DNA of 64,000 nucleotides from positions 1,388,001 to 1,452,000 of the forward strand of contig NZ_CP126539.1 of the NCBI RefSeq assembly GCF_030177755.1. Direction: 5' to 3'. Source of the DNA: Devosia sp. RR2S18. GTDB taxonomy: Bacteria > Pseudomonadota > Alphaproteobacteria > Rhizobiales > Devosiaceae. The position numbers and the translations under genes were made by a program. How positions within the stretch are numbered: position 1 is the first letter of the stretch; each line of letters starts with the position of its first letter. Positions 6,634 to 16,314 of this stretch are shown in pieces. A model generated the notes under the pieces. The model ran no database searches. It saw nothing but the letters and a program-made list of their open reading frames with translations, and was not told where the DNA came from.

Positions 6634-7311
6634 TCAGGCAATCTGTCGCTTTTGCATGGAGCTTCTATCTTCAAGATAGTGGAGTACAATCAGCGAAAGA
6701 AGCGCCCAGGCGGCACCAAGCGACCAGCCGGCAACGATGTCGGTCGGGAAATGGACCCCGAGGTAAAGGCGACTGAAACCGACCAGGAAGGTCAGAAATC
6801 CTGCAAAGGAAAAGAAGAAGATCTTGGCCTTCCGGCTCGTTGATCTATCCGCGAGAATCGCGCCTAGCGTCAGGTAAACAACTGCTGAGACCATGGCGTG
6901 GCCGCTGGGGAAACTTGCGGTGAACACGCGCGCGACGCCTTCGATTTCCGGCCGCGGCCGGTCGAAGATCGCCTTAAACACCATGCTTGCCGAAGCACCT
7001 CCGATGATTGCCACCGTAACAAAACCGGCAAGACGCCGGTGGCTGGTAAGAACGAGGAAAATCACCACGGCGGCCACCAGAATTGCGAGCACACTGAAGC
7101 TACCCAGAGCGGTTATGTCGCGCATCGCCTCGGCGAGCCAGGCCGGGCCAATTGGTTCGGCTTGGTTGTCTTGCTGCCGCATCGCGGCTAGTACGGCTTC
7201 GTCGAAGGCGAGCGTGTCTCCTTCAAGGACCTCGTCGGCAAGAAGGCCAAAGCCCCCAAGCGATGCTGCCGATACGGCCAGCGCAATGAAACGGGTTCTC
7301 TTTCGATGCAC
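6634..7311 (-). CDS. PAP2-superfamily phosphatase
   Basis: A 225-aa integral membrane protein with about six hydrophobic segments, the first also resembling a signal anchor. The three PAP2 phosphatase motifs are present in order: KAIFDRPRP (motif 1), PSGHAM (motif 2) and SRLYLGVHFPTDIVAG (motif 3, catalytic His). Such enzymes dephosphorylate lipid phosphates such as undecaprenyl pyrophosphate or phosphatidate at the periplasmic face. The substrate cannot be told from sequence. It stands alone on the minus strand between the holin operon and a short hypothetical gene. Confidence 0.9.
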   Translation of the reverse strand: MHRKRTRFIALAVSAASLGGFGLLADEVLEGDTLAFDEAVLAAMRQQDNQAEPIGPAWLAEAMRDITALGSFSVLAILVAAVVIFLVLTSHRRLAGFVTVAIIGGASASMVFKAIFDRPRPEIEGVARVFTASFPSGHAMVSAVVYLTLGAILADRSTSRKAKIFFFSFAGFLTFLVGFSRLYLGVHFPTDIVAGWSLGAAWALLSLIVLHYLEDRSSMQKRQIA

Positions 7312-7365
7312 GCTGTGACTACTCCAAGTGGCGAAATTGCTAGTGAACTGGGGCTTGGCTCGCCA

Positions 7366-7638
7366 CTAGGGGCGGGCATCTAGCTCCTGAAAGAGACGCT
7401 CAGCATAGCGGTGAATTTCGTCTAGCCGGTCGGACGAGAGAAGTTCGTCGTGGCCATTGGAGCTTAGGGGCACGACCTTGGTTTCGGTCGCCGGTTCGAT
7501 GCTGCCTTCCACGCTGAACTCGTAGTCGGGAAACTCTGCCTCCAACATGCGGCGGAGCGGCTGTGCCGCAGCGGAGAATTGCGCGCGGTGCCGCTCGTGC
7601 ACATCAAAGGGCACAACAATGGAGATGGCAGGCTTCAC
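7366..7638 (-). CDS. Hypothetical protein, 90 aa
   Basis: A small soluble protein with no signal peptide. It opens MKPAISIVVPFDVHERHRAQF, continues with a helical LRRMLEAEFPDYEFSV segment, and ends in an acidic helix (DEIHRYAERLFQELDAR). An upstream GAGGAGAACTCC sequence gives a ribosome-binding site for the ATG at 7638. I do not recognise the family. Composition and codon usage resemble the neighbouring genes, which favours a real gene. Confidence 0.6.
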   Translation of the reverse strand: MKPAISIVVPFDVHERHRAQFSAAAQPLRRMLEAEFPDYEFSVEGSIEPATETKVVPLSSNGHDELLSSDRLDEIHRYAERLFQELDARP

Positions 7639-7755
7639 GGAGTTCTCCTCGGTGGCGGATACATCGCGGCCTGCAGAGTCCGATGAACGGTTTCAGGAAG
7701 GCCACACTTGGTAACGCAGCAAATTGGCTGAGGTTCAGTTGCAGAGTTGGAGTCG

Positions 7756-8367
7756 TCAGTGCTGCCACACCACAAGTCCGGCTGCCGTTGCCATCATCAC
7801 CCCAGCCGTCTTGTTGAGGCGCCCTAATGCCTTCGGACTCTTGAACACTTCCCGTGCGGCGGAAGCCAAGTAGGCGTAACCGCAGCCAATAAAAAGAAGA
7901 ACAACCACCACGATTGCGGTGAGCTCTGCAAATGCCAGCAGCGTCATCTGATCGAGCGGAATGACAGTGGGAAGGATCGCCAGATAGAAAACAATGGTCT
8001 TGGGATTTCCCATGGTCAGCGAAAACCCGGCTAGGAAAGTCTTCCAGGCGTCTTCCGACTTGGGCTTCATCTGTTCGGAGCCAGGTCGCGCTGTCCAGAA
8101 CTTGTAGGCGATGTAGAGCAGGTAGGCAGCACCTGCCCAGCGGATGATCGTGAAGACGGGTCCGAACCAAGTGGCGATCGCGGCTAGGCCGAATACAGCG
8201 AAAACAAAGTAGACCAGATCGCCCGCGAGGATGCCCAGAACCATCGGGAACGCTCCCCGAAACCCGCCTCCCAGTGCGCGTGCTACGACAGCTGCCACAC
8301 CTGGTCCTGGCACCAGCACCGCTATGGCATAAGCAAGGGTGAACGCAAGTAGGGTGAAGAGGTCCAT
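7756..8367 (-). CDS. LysE/RhtB-family amino-acid exporter
   Basis: A 203-aa inner-membrane exporter with six predicted helices. The first helix contains the family signature VPGPGVAAVVARAL with GGGFRGAF after it, and the central loop contains GNPKTIVFYLAILP, a hallmark of LysE/RhtB proteins that export amino acids or homoserine lactones. The ATG at 8367 starts directly before the first helix (MDLFTLLAF) after a CCGGAG sequence; an in-frame ATG at 8397 is a less likely alternative. It stands between a small hypothetical gene and the nucleoside hydrolase gene. The substrate is not predictable. Confidence 0.9.
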   Translation of the reverse strand: MDLFTLLAFTLAYAIAVLVPGPGVAAVVARALGGGFRGAFPMVLGILAGDLVYFVFAVFGLAAIATWFGPVFTIIRWAGAAYLLYIAYKFWTARPGSEQMKPKSEDAWKTFLAGFSLTMGNPKTIVFYLAILPTVIPLDQMTLLAFAELTAIVVVVLLFIGCGYAYLASAAREVFKSPKALGRLNKTAGVMMATAAGLVVWQH

Positions 8368-8442
8368 GATGTTGGCTCCGGCAGCTTTGCCGGACAATAT
8401 GTCAGCCTCTGAGTATCGCCAATGGGAGAAAACGTGGTTACT

Positions 8443-9384
8443 CTAGGGCAGTCGCGCCAGCCGCTCCAACAGGAGGGCATAGAACCTCTCCGCGTCTCCG
8501 CTGCGCAGGTAGTTCACGTTTCTGACCTTGCCGGTGACATGCCAATAATCAACGACGGTCATGCCCGCCGTTAGCTCGCTGGCTGTCTCGATGGAGACAT
8601 TGCAGTGCCGCCCCTCAAAGAGCTCCGGTTGCAGGAGATAGGCGATCACCGTCGGATCATGCAGCGGCGCCCCCTCCCAGCCATACTTGTTGAGATCAAA
8701 CCCTTCCGAGAAGGTGAGCATCTCGTAGACGGCGGTTCCGGTGCGGTTGCCCAGGTCTCGAATTGCCTGCAATCGTGCTGGGGTGGACTGCATCTGGTGG
8801 GTGACGTCGAGGGGCAGCATGGTGATGGGAGCGCCGCAGCGCATCACGACATCGGCGGCTTCGGGGTCCACATAGATGTTGAATTCGGCAGCAGGAGTGA
8901 TGTTGCCCACTTCGAAGTAGGCACCGCCCATCATTACGATTTCGGCGAGGCGTTCGGCGATTGCCGGCTCCTTGATCAGTGCCATTGCAATGTTGGTCAG
9001 GGGACCCAGCGTGCAGAGCGTAACGGTTCCCTTCTCCTCCGCCATGAGAGTGTCGATGATGTAATCCACGCCGTGCTTGATCTGCAGGGGGATCTTCGGG
9101 GCAGGAAGCTCTGGGCCATTGAGGCCGGTCTCGCCATGCACGTGTTCGGCGGTAACGAGGTGACGCCGCATGGGACGCGGACAGCCGGCATAGACCGGCA
9201 CTTCGTTGCGTCCGGAAAGCTCAATCACCTTGCGCGCGTTGGTTGAGTTGTGGTGGAGCCCGACATTACCCGCGACGGCCACAACGCCCAGCACGTCCAG
9301 TTCCGCTGGAGAGGCAAGCGCCATTAGTATGGCGACGGCGTCGTCCTGGCCAGGATCGGTGTCGATGATGATTTTACGCGGCAT
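8443..9384 (-). CDS. Inosine-uridine preferring nucleoside hydrolase
   Basis: A 313-aa cytoplasmic enzyme that hydrolyses the N-glycosidic bond of ribonucleosides to ribose and free base. The calcium-binding, catalytic Asp cluster DTDPGQDD is at residues 8-15. Further family motifs are GNVGLHHNSTNA, the VTLCTLGPLTN strand, MMGGAY and AEFNIYVDPEAA, then the late HDP motif. The length is normal for the family. The gene is single and divergent from the Kef-type antiporter, with a 167-base intergenic region. Base preference (purine or pyrimidine) cannot be assigned. Confidence 0.93.
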   Translation of the reverse strand: MPRKIIIDTDPGQDDAVAILMALASPAELDVLGVVAVAGNVGLHHNSTNARKVIELSGRNEVPVYAGCPRPMRRHLVTAEHVHGETGLNGPELPAPKIPLQIKHGVDYIIDTLMAEEKGTVTLCTLGPLTNIAMALIKEPAIAERLAEIVMMGGAYFEVGNITPAAEFNIYVDPEAADVVMRCGAPITMLPLDVTHQMQSTPARLQAIRDLGNRTGTAVYEMLTFSEGFDLNKYGWEGAPLHDPTVIAYLLQPELFEGRHCNVSIETASELTAGMTVVDYWHVTGKVRNVNYLRSGDAERFYALLLERLARLP

Positions 9385-9551
9385 GTGACGATCGACTCGG
9401 TGAGGGGAGTGCAGAGACTAGCTGTCTGCGCGTGGCCGGTCGACTAGTGCCAGCTCGCCACTTCCGTTGTGGCCGGCTCCTATGCGTGGGGTGCGCTTGA
9501 CGAATGCGAGGCGAGGCGGAAAAGTCCCGCCCCTCACGGAGAGCGATTTTC

Positions 9552-11399
9552 ATGGCGGGCGAGTTGGTCGAGCATGCGGTGGCGGCTGGGACACATGGCG
9601 TGGACTTGGTGCCAGTGGTGGCACTGCTCGGGGCAGCGGTAATCGGTGTTCCGCTGTTTAAACGCATCGGCTTGGGCTCGGTACTGGGCTATCTGGCAGC
9701 CGGTTTGTTGCTCGGGCCGTCAGGCATTGGCTTGATCAGCGATCCGGAGTCGGTGCTGACGATTGCTGAACTGGGCGTCGTGCTCTTTCTCTTCATTATT
9801 GGCCTGGAGATGGAGCCGGCCAAGCTCTGGGCACTGCGCAACCAGATATTCGGGCTTGGCGTGATCCAGGTTGCCGTCTGCGGTGCGCTTCTTACCGGCG
9901 TCGGCGTGCTCCTGGGCTTTCCTCTGGTGGTGGCCTTCGTTTTTGGGATGGGCTTTGTCCTCACGTCCACAGCCATCGTCATGCAGATCCTAGGCGAGCG
10001 TGGAGAGCTCTCAAGCCCCGGCGGCCAGCGCATGGTCTCGATCCTGCTGCTGGAGGACCTTGCTATCGTGCCTTTGTTGGCGATCGTTGCTCTGCTGGCA
10101 CCATCCGGCGAGGACGGAGGTATGCTGGCGCGGGTGGCAGGGGTTGGCGTTGCACTGGGCGCGATTCTGTTGCTGATCTTCCTTGGGCAGCGGATTATGA
10201 ACCCGTTCTTCTCGCTTCTGGCGTCTACCAAGTTACGCGAGGTGATGACGGCTGCGGCACTGCTGGTGGTCTTTGGGGCCGCCCTGTTGTTTCAGGCAAG
10301 CGGCCTTTCGATGGCCATGGGAGCATTTCTTGCCGGCGTGTTGCTGTCGACCTCGAGCTTCCGCCATCAGCTCGAAGCAGACGTCGAGCCATTCCGCGGC
10401 ATCCTGCTGGGCCTGTTCTTCCTGGCCGTGGGCATGTCGCTCGACACGGCGGTGGTCGCAGCGAACTGGTCAATCATTGCGATCAGCGTCGCCGCCTTCA
10501 TGGTCATCAAGGCTCTGGCGATATACGGAATTGCCCGCCTCCTGCGGTCAGGCCATGGTGAGGCGCTGGAGCGTGCCGTGCTCATGGGGCAGGGGGGCGA
10601 GTTCGCCTTCGTGCTCTATACGACCGCGCTTGGCGTAGGCCTCATCAGCGGCACTACCAACGCGATCTTCACCGCCACGGTCATCATCTCGATGGTGCTG
10701 ACGCCGCTAGCGCTTATCGGCATGCGCTTCTTCATGCCCAAGCCAGTGCAATCGCTTGACGGCGTAGAACGGCCCGATGGGTTGTCGGGCAATATCCTGA
10801 TCATCGGCTTCGGCCGCTTCGGCCAGATTGCCAGCCAGCCCTTGCTGGCGATGCGGCACTCGGTCTCCATCATCGACAATGACACCGAGATGATCCGTGC
10901 CGCAGCGCAGATCGGTTTCAAGGTTTATTATGGCGATGGCACCCGGCTCGACATACTGCATGCGGCGGGTGCCAGCACCGCAACGCTCATTCTCATCTGC
11001 ACCGACAAGAAAGAGCAGACGACGCGGATTGCCGAGCTGGTTCGCGACGAGTTCCCGCTAGTACGGGTCATGGCCCGCGCCTTTGACCGGGGCCACGCAA
11101 TCGAGCTGGTGAAAGCTGGTGTTGAGTACCAGATACGCGAGTTATTCGAATCCGCACTGGTGTTTGGTGGCGATGCCATTGAGATGCTCGGGGCGACGCG
11201 GGAGCAAGCGGTCGAGGTGGTGGAGGGCGTGAGAGACCGCGACCGCCAGCGTTTCGAACTGCAGATGGCAGGCGAGGACTGGCGGGTGGGGCGCAAACTG
11301 CTGCTTAGCAATGCTGAGGAGCAGGCGCGGGATGTGGGCGTCGAGGTGCCAGCTGAGGCCGTCGAGCAACGTATCAAGCAGAGTGCCGGACTGGGATAA
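9552..11399 (+). CDS. Kef-type monovalent cation:proton antiporter with RCK domain
   Basis: A 615-aa CPA2-family transporter. About twelve hydrophobic helices (residues ~15-385) carry the conserved LGYLAAGLLLGPSGIG start and the MGQGGEFAFV helix. A cytoplasmic RCK/TrkA-N Rossmann domain follows (about 415-540) with the NAD-binding GFGRFGQ loop and an Asp ending the second strand. The family moves K+ in exchange for protons, often gated by glutathione adducts or nucleotides. The ATG at 9552 follows GGAGAG; an in-frame ATG at 9504 is possible. No KefG/F-like ancillary subunit is adjacent. It precedes the glycogen operon but is probably independent. Confidence 0.9.
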   Translation: MAGELVEHAVAAGTHGVDLVPVVALLGAAVIGVPLFKRIGLGSVLGYLAAGLLLGPSGIGLISDPESVLTIAELGVVLFLFIIGLEMEPAKLWALRNQIFGLGVIQVAVCGALLTGVGVLLGFPLVVAFVFGMGFVLTSTAIVMQILGERGELSSPGGQRMVSILLLEDLAIVPLLAIVALLAPSGEDGGMLARVAGVGVALGAILLLIFLGQRIMNPFFSLLASTKLREVMTAAALLVVFGAALLFQASGLSMAMGAFLAGVLLSTSSFRHQLEADVEPFRGILLGLFFLAVGMSLDTAVVAANWSIIAISVAAFMVIKALAIYGIARLLRSGHGEALERAVLMGQGGEFAFVLYTTALGVGLISGTTNAIFTATVIISMVLTPLALIGMRFFMPKPVQSLDGVERPDGLSGNILIIGFGRFGQIASQPLLAMRHSVSIIDNDTEMIRAAAQIGFKVYYGDGTRLDILHAAGASTATLILICTDKKEQTTRIAELVRDEFPLVRVMARAFDRGHAIELVKAGVEYQIRELFESALVFGGDAIEMLGATREQAVEVVEGVRDRDRQRFELQMAGEDWRVGRKLLLSNAEEQARDVGVEVPAEAVEQRIKQSAGLG

Positions 11400-11498
11400 A
11401 GGGCGATGCCTTGAGGGGCTTTCGTCTGCACCCTTTAAGTGCAAGACTAAAGTCGAATGCCCGGGGGGCAATCGCTGTTTAAAAAATTGGACTGCTAC

Positions 11499-13970
11499 AT
11501 GCCGCAAAAGCCCATTGTTTATGATGCTCCAAAGCTTGAGCGCCCCGCCCCGACTGCTGAAGCCATCCAGAGCGAAATCCTTGAAAGACTGGTCTATTCA
11601 GTGGGCAAGGACCCCATTGTCGCGCGCCCACATGACTGGCTTGCCGCCACGATCCTGGCAGTGCGCGATCGGGTTATGGATCGCTGGATGGAATCATCCC
11701 GCGAGACGTGGCGAACGTCCCACAAGCGCGTTTACTACCTGAGCCTCGAATTCCTGATCGGCCGGCTCATGCGCGATGCCATGAGTAATGTCGGCCTGAT
11801 GGAGCCCGTGCGCGAAGCGCTCAAGAACCTCAATGTCGATCTCGGTGACCTCATTGATCTCGAGCCCGATGCAGCGCTTGGTAATGGTGGCCTCGGGCGC
11901 CTCGCCGCGTGCTTTCTGGAGTCGATGTCCTCGCTCAAGATCCCCGCTTACGGCTACGGCATTCGATATGTCCACGGCCTGTTCCGGCAGGAGATGAGCG
12001 AAGGCTGGCAGGTCGAACTGCCCGAGGATTGGCTCGCCCACGGCAACCCCTGGGAATTCGAGCGCCGCGAGAGCGCTTATGAAATTGGCTTTGGCGGACA
12101 TGTCGAGCCGGTTACAGATCCTGATGGCACGCAGCGGCAGGAGTGGCGTCCCAATGACCATCTGCTGGCGGTCGCCTTCGACACGCCAATCGTGGGTTGG
12201 CGGGGTGCCCGGGTGAACACGTTGCGGCTCTGGAGCGCGCAGCCGATCGATCCTATCCTGCTCGACAAATTCAATTCCGGGGATCACATCGGCGCCCTGG
12301 AAGAAAGCGCTCGCGCCGAGGCGATCACCCGGGTGCTTTATCCCGCTGACTCGACCGCCGCGGGCCAGGAACTGCGGCTGCGCCAGGAGTTTTTCTTCTC
12401 CTCGGCGTCCCTTCAGGACATTGTGCGTCGACACATCCAGCAGTACGGCGATTTGGCTTCCCTGCCGGACAAGGTTGCCATCCAACTAAACGATACGCAC
12501 CCGGCAATCTCCATCGCCGAGATGATGCGAATTCTGGTGGATCAGAACGGGTTGGAATGGGCTGAAGCCTGGAAGCTCACCCGGGCCACTTTCAGCTACA
12601 CCAACCACACGCTGTTGCCCGAAGCCCTTGAGAGTTGGTCTGTTGCCTTGCTGGAGCGGTTGCTGCCGCGGCACATGCAGATCATCTATCAAATCAATGC
12701 GGATGTGCTGAGCGAAGCCCGCCAGCGGGCGAAGTTCAACGACGCGCAAATTGCCAATGTATCCCTGATCGATGAGAACGGCGGGCGCCGGGTTCGCATG
12801 GGGCAACTCGCCTTTGTAGGGTCGCACAACATCAATGGCGTCTCGGCCCTGCACACCGACCTCATGAAGCAGACTGTGTTCTCGGACCTGCACAAGCTCT
12901 ATCCCGATCGCATCCAGAATAAGACCAATGGCATCACGCCGCGCCGCTGGATCCTCCAGAGCAATCCCGGTTTGACCAAGCTCATCACCGACCGGATCGG
13001 GCCTGCGTTCATGGACGACATCACGCTCCTGCGGGAGCTCGATGCACATGCCGAGGATCCGGGATTCCAGGAGCAGTTTGCGCAGGTCAAGCATGCCAAC
13101 AAGCTGCGCCTGACCAAGCTGATCAAGGACCGCATGAACATTATCGTCTCACCCGACGCCATGTTCGACGTGCAGATCAAACGCATTCACGAGTACAAGC
13201 GGCAGTTACTAAATATTATCCAAGCCGTTGCGCTTTATGATGAAATCCGCGCGCACCCGGAACGGGATTGGGTTCCTCGCGTTAAAATCTTCGCAGGCAA
13301 GGCCGCGCCAGGATACTGGAACGCCAAGCTCATCATCAAGCTGATCAACGACGTGGCTCGGGTCATCAACAACGACCCGGCCGTACGTGGGCTGCTCAAG
13401 GTGGTGTTCGTACCGAACTACAATGTGAGCTTGGCCGAAGTGATCGTTCCCGCTGCTGACCTTTCCGAGCAGATTTCCACCGCTGGCATGGAAGCTTCAG
13501 GCACCGGCAACATGAAGTTCATGGCCAATGGCGCCGTCACCATCGGCACCATGGACGGCGCCAATGTCGAGATGCACAAGGAAGTCGGGCCGGACAACAT
13601 CGTCATCTTTGGCCTCACCACTGAACAAGTCGATGAGAAGCGTGCCCGGAGCGAAGTGCCCCGTAGCGCCATCGATGCGTCGCCACGTCTCAAGGAAGCG
13701 CTGGATGCGATTTCGTCAGGCGTGTTCTCACCCGACGATCCCCATCGCTACCGAGATCTCGTTGGCGGGCTATATGATCATGACTGGTTCATGGTGGCGC
13801 GAGACTTTGACGCCTACACCGAGGCCCAGGCCAGGGTCGACGAGCTCTGGAATGACAAGCGGCGCTGGCGTGCGATGGCTATTCGCAATACCGCGCGGGT
13901 GGGCTTTTTCTCTTCTGACCGTACCATCCGCCAGTACGCCGAGGAAATCTGGGGCGTTCCGGTAGCATAG
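11499..13970 (+). CDS. glgP: Glycogen/starch phosphorylase
   Basis: Releases glucose-1-phosphate from glycogen by phosphorolysis. 823 aa, usual length. The conserved N-terminal blocks VYYLSLEFLIGR and ALGNGGLGRLAACFLES are present, and the pyridoxal-phosphate lysine motif ASGTGNMKFMANGAVTIGT lies near the C-terminus. I chose the ATG at 11499 because the family N-terminus starts about 20 residues before the EILERLVYSVGKDP helix; an in-frame ATG at 11457 adds 14 residues. First gene of the cluster glgP-glgB-glgC-glgA-pgm-glgX, all on the plus strand with small gaps, as in Agrobacterium. Confidence 0.95.
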   Translation: MPQKPIVYDAPKLERPAPTAEAIQSEILERLVYSVGKDPIVARPHDWLAATILAVRDRVMDRWMESSRETWRTSHKRVYYLSLEFLIGRLMRDAMSNVGLMEPVREALKNLNVDLGDLIDLEPDAALGNGGLGRLAACFLESMSSLKIPAYGYGIRYVHGLFRQEMSEGWQVELPEDWLAHGNPWEFERRESAYEIGFGGHVEPVTDPDGTQRQEWRPNDHLLAVAFDTPIVGWRGARVNTLRLWSAQPIDPILLDKFNSGDHIGALEESARAEAITRVLYPADSTAAGQELRLRQEFFFSSASLQDIVRRHIQQYGDLASLPDKVAIQLNDTHPAISIAEMMRILVDQNGLEWAEAWKLTRATFSYTNHTLLPEALESWSVALLERLLPRHMQIIYQINADVLSEARQRAKFNDAQIANVSLIDENGGRRVRMGQLAFVGSHNINGVSALHTDLMKQTVFSDLHKLYPDRIQNKTNGITPRRWILQSNPGLTKLITDRIGPAFMDDITLLRELDAHAEDPGFQEQFAQVKHANKLRLTKLIKDRMNIIVSPDAMFDVQIKRIHEYKRQLLNIIQAVALYDEIRAHPERDWVPRVKIFAGKAAPGYWNAKLIIKLINDVARVINNDPAVRGLLKVVFVPNYNVSLAEVIVPAADLSEQISTAGMEASGTGNMKFMANGAVTIGTMDGANVEMHKEVGPDNIVIFGLTTEQVDEKRARSEVPRSAIDASPRLKEALDAISSGVFSPDDPHRYRDLVGGLYDHDWFMVARDFDAYTEAQARVDELWNDKRRWRAMAIRNTARVGFFSSDRTIRQYAEEIWGVPVA

Positions 13971-14066
13971 TGACAGCGCAATGGTAGGCTTAGGTGAAAT
14001 GGTCAGCATAGCTGGGGTGCGGCAGGCTTCTGCTCGCCCCTCTAGTTGGCTTGGGGGAGTGCCCGG

Positions 14067-16262
14067 GTGAGCGCAGGTCAGTGGCAGGCCGATAGCGGTG
14101 AGGTCGAGGCAATCGTCCGCGGGCGACACTCAAATCCGTTTGCATTTCTCGGACTGCACGAAGTGGGCGGCCAGCAGGTTCTGCGGGCATTTATTCCGCA
14201 CGCGGAAGTCGTAACCGCCTACACTCTCGACGGTGCTAAAATCGCTACGCTCCGCCGTAGCCACCCCGAGGGTTTTTTTGAGGGAGCGATCGCTTCTATC
14301 GAGCGGCAGCCCATCCGCTATCGGGCGCAAAACGAAGGCGGCGAATGGGACGTCTATGATCCCTATTCCTTTGGTCCGGTGCTCGGACCTATGGACGATT
14401 ACTATATTGGGGAGGGCAGTCATCTTCGGCTGTTCGACAAGCTTGGCGCCCACGCAATGGCGTTCGAGGGCATTGCGGGCACGCATTTCGCAGTTTGGAC
14501 ACCCAACGCGCAGCGCGTGAGCGTTGTTGGCCCGTTCAATGATTGGGACGGTCGCCGCCACCCCATGCGCAATCGGTTGGAAACGGGCATCTGGGAAGTG
14601 TTTATTCCCGTAGTGGGTCCAGGCACGCTCTACAAATATGAGATTGTCGGACCGAGCGGCGAGCTCCTGCCGCTCAAGGCCGATCCGTTCGCGCGCCAAT
14701 CCGAGTTGCGGCCGCGAACAGCTTCGGTTGTGCCCGATCCGGAGCCCTTCGTCTGGACCGACCAGAAATATATGGACGAGCGGAGCCATAAGGATTGGCG
14801 TCGGACGCCGATGTCCATCTACGAGGTGCATCTGGGGTCCTGGCGCCGCCGGCCGGATGGCGAGTTCCTGAGCTACGATCAACTGGCTGAACAACTCGTG
14901 CCCTATGCCGCCGACATGGGCTACACCCATATCGAGTTGATGCCGATCAGTGAGCATCCGTTCGACCCCAGCTGGGGCTATCAGCCCACGGGCCTTTATG
15001 CTCCCACGGCTCGGTTCGGCGATCCGGCGGGTTTCGCGCGGCTGGTGAACGCAGCGCACGAAGCGGGCCTAGGCATCATCCTTGATTGGGTGCCGGCGCA
15101 TTTTCCAACCGATGCGCACGGGCTGAGCAATTTCGATGGCACGGCGCTCTATGAACATGCCGACCCGCGCCAGGGCTTTCATCCGGACTGGAACACGGCG
15201 ATCTACAATTTCGGCCGGCGTGAGGTGGTCAGCTACCTCGTCAACAACGCCCTTTACTGGCTGGAGACGTTCCACATCGATGGCCTGCGCGTCGACGCGG
15301 TCGCGTCGATGCTTTACCTCGACTACTCCCGCCAGTCGGGCCAGTGGGTGCCGAACCGGCATGGTGGCAACGAGAACCTCGAAGCGGTGGAGTTCCTGCG
15401 CCGGGTCAATGCGGAAGCCTACCGGCTGCATCCGGGCACTTTTATGATTGCCGAGGAATCCACCTCCTGGCCCGGCGTCAGCCATCCGGTAGACACGGGC
15501 GGGCTGGGCTTCGGCTTCAAGTGGAACATGGGCTTCATGAACGACACTTTGCGTTACATGAACCGCGAAACCATCCATCGGAAGTACCACCACAACGACA
15601 TGACCTTCGGCATGGTCTATGCGTTCTCCGAGAACTTCATCTTGCCGCTCAGCCATGACGAGGTGGTGCACGGCAAGGGATCCTTGCTGGCCAAGATGCC
15701 CGGCGACGACTGGCAGCAATTTGCCAATCTGCGGGCCTATTATGCGTTCATGTGGGGTCATCCGGGCAAGAAGCTCTTGTTCATGGGACAAGAATTCGCG
15801 CAGCGGCATGAATGGCGGGAAGCTCAGGCGTTGGAGTGGGGCCTACTTGAAGCGGGCATGCATGAAGGCGTGCGGCGGCTGATCGCCGACCTCAACGCGG
15901 CCTACCGCCAACTTCCAGCGCTGCATGAGCGCGATTGCGAGCCCGAGGGGTTCGAGTGGGTGATTGGCAATGATCACCAGAACTCTGTCTTTGCCTGGCT
16001 GCGCAAGGCGCCGGGCGCCGATCCGGTCTTGGTGGTATCGAATCTAACACCGGTGCCGCGCAGCGGGTATAAGATCCCCATGCCCTTGGCAGGGCGCTGG
16101 GTGGAGCGCATCAATACGGATGCCGGCTGGTATTCAGGGTCGAATACCGGCAATCAGGGTGGCATCCGGGCTTATCCCGTCGAGGGGCAGCACTGGCCAG
16201 CCGAAGCGGAACTTTATCTGCCGCCGCTGGCAACTCTGTATCTGAAATATGAGCCGGCGTGA
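14067..16262 (+). CDS. glgB: 1,4-alpha-glucan branching enzyme
   Basis: Makes alpha-1,6 branches in glycogen. 731 aa. Two N-terminal carbohydrate-binding beta domains (about residues 10-110 and 115-220, the second with FAVWTPNAQRVSVVGPFNDW) precede a GH13 barrel. Catalytic motifs are GLRVDAVASMLY (nucleophile Asp), AEEST (acid Glu) and LSHDEVVHGKGS. The start is taken as GTG at 14067 because GGGGGAG lies 8 bases upstream; a TTG at 14046 is in frame but has no such site. It follows glgP by about 95 bases and precedes glgC. Confidence 0.95.
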   Translation: MSAGQWQADSGEVEAIVRGRHSNPFAFLGLHEVGGQQVLRAFIPHAEVVTAYTLDGAKIATLRRSHPEGFFEGAIASIERQPIRYRAQNEGGEWDVYDPYSFGPVLGPMDDYYIGEGSHLRLFDKLGAHAMAFEGIAGTHFAVWTPNAQRVSVVGPFNDWDGRRHPMRNRLETGIWEVFIPVVGPGTLYKYEIVGPSGELLPLKADPFARQSELRPRTASVVPDPEPFVWTDQKYMDERSHKDWRRTPMSIYEVHLGSWRRRPDGEFLSYDQLAEQLVPYAADMGYTHIELMPISEHPFDPSWGYQPTGLYAPTARFGDPAGFARLVNAAHEAGLGIILDWVPAHFPTDAHGLSNFDGTALYEHADPRQGFHPDWNTAIYNFGRREVVSYLVNNALYWLETFHIDGLRVDAVASMLYLDYSRQSGQWVPNRHGGNENLEAVEFLRRVNAEAYRLHPGTFMIAEESTSWPGVSHPVDTGGLGFGFKWNMGFMNDTLRYMNRETIHRKYHHNDMTFGMVYAFSENFILPLSHDEVVHGKGSLLAKMPGDDWQQFANLRAYYAFMWGHPGKKLLFMGQEFAQRHEWREAQALEWGLLEAGMHEGVRRLIADLNAAYRQLPALHERDCEPEGFEWVIGNDHQNSVFAWLRKAPGADPVLVVSNLTPVPRSGYKIPMPLAGRWVERINTDAGWYSGSNTGNQGGIRAYPVEGQHWPAEAELYLPPLATLYLKYEPA

Positions 16263-16314
16263 GCCGGAAGGTTTGAATACGTCCCGGTGAACGGGAGTCG
16301 TGGAGGGCATTGAA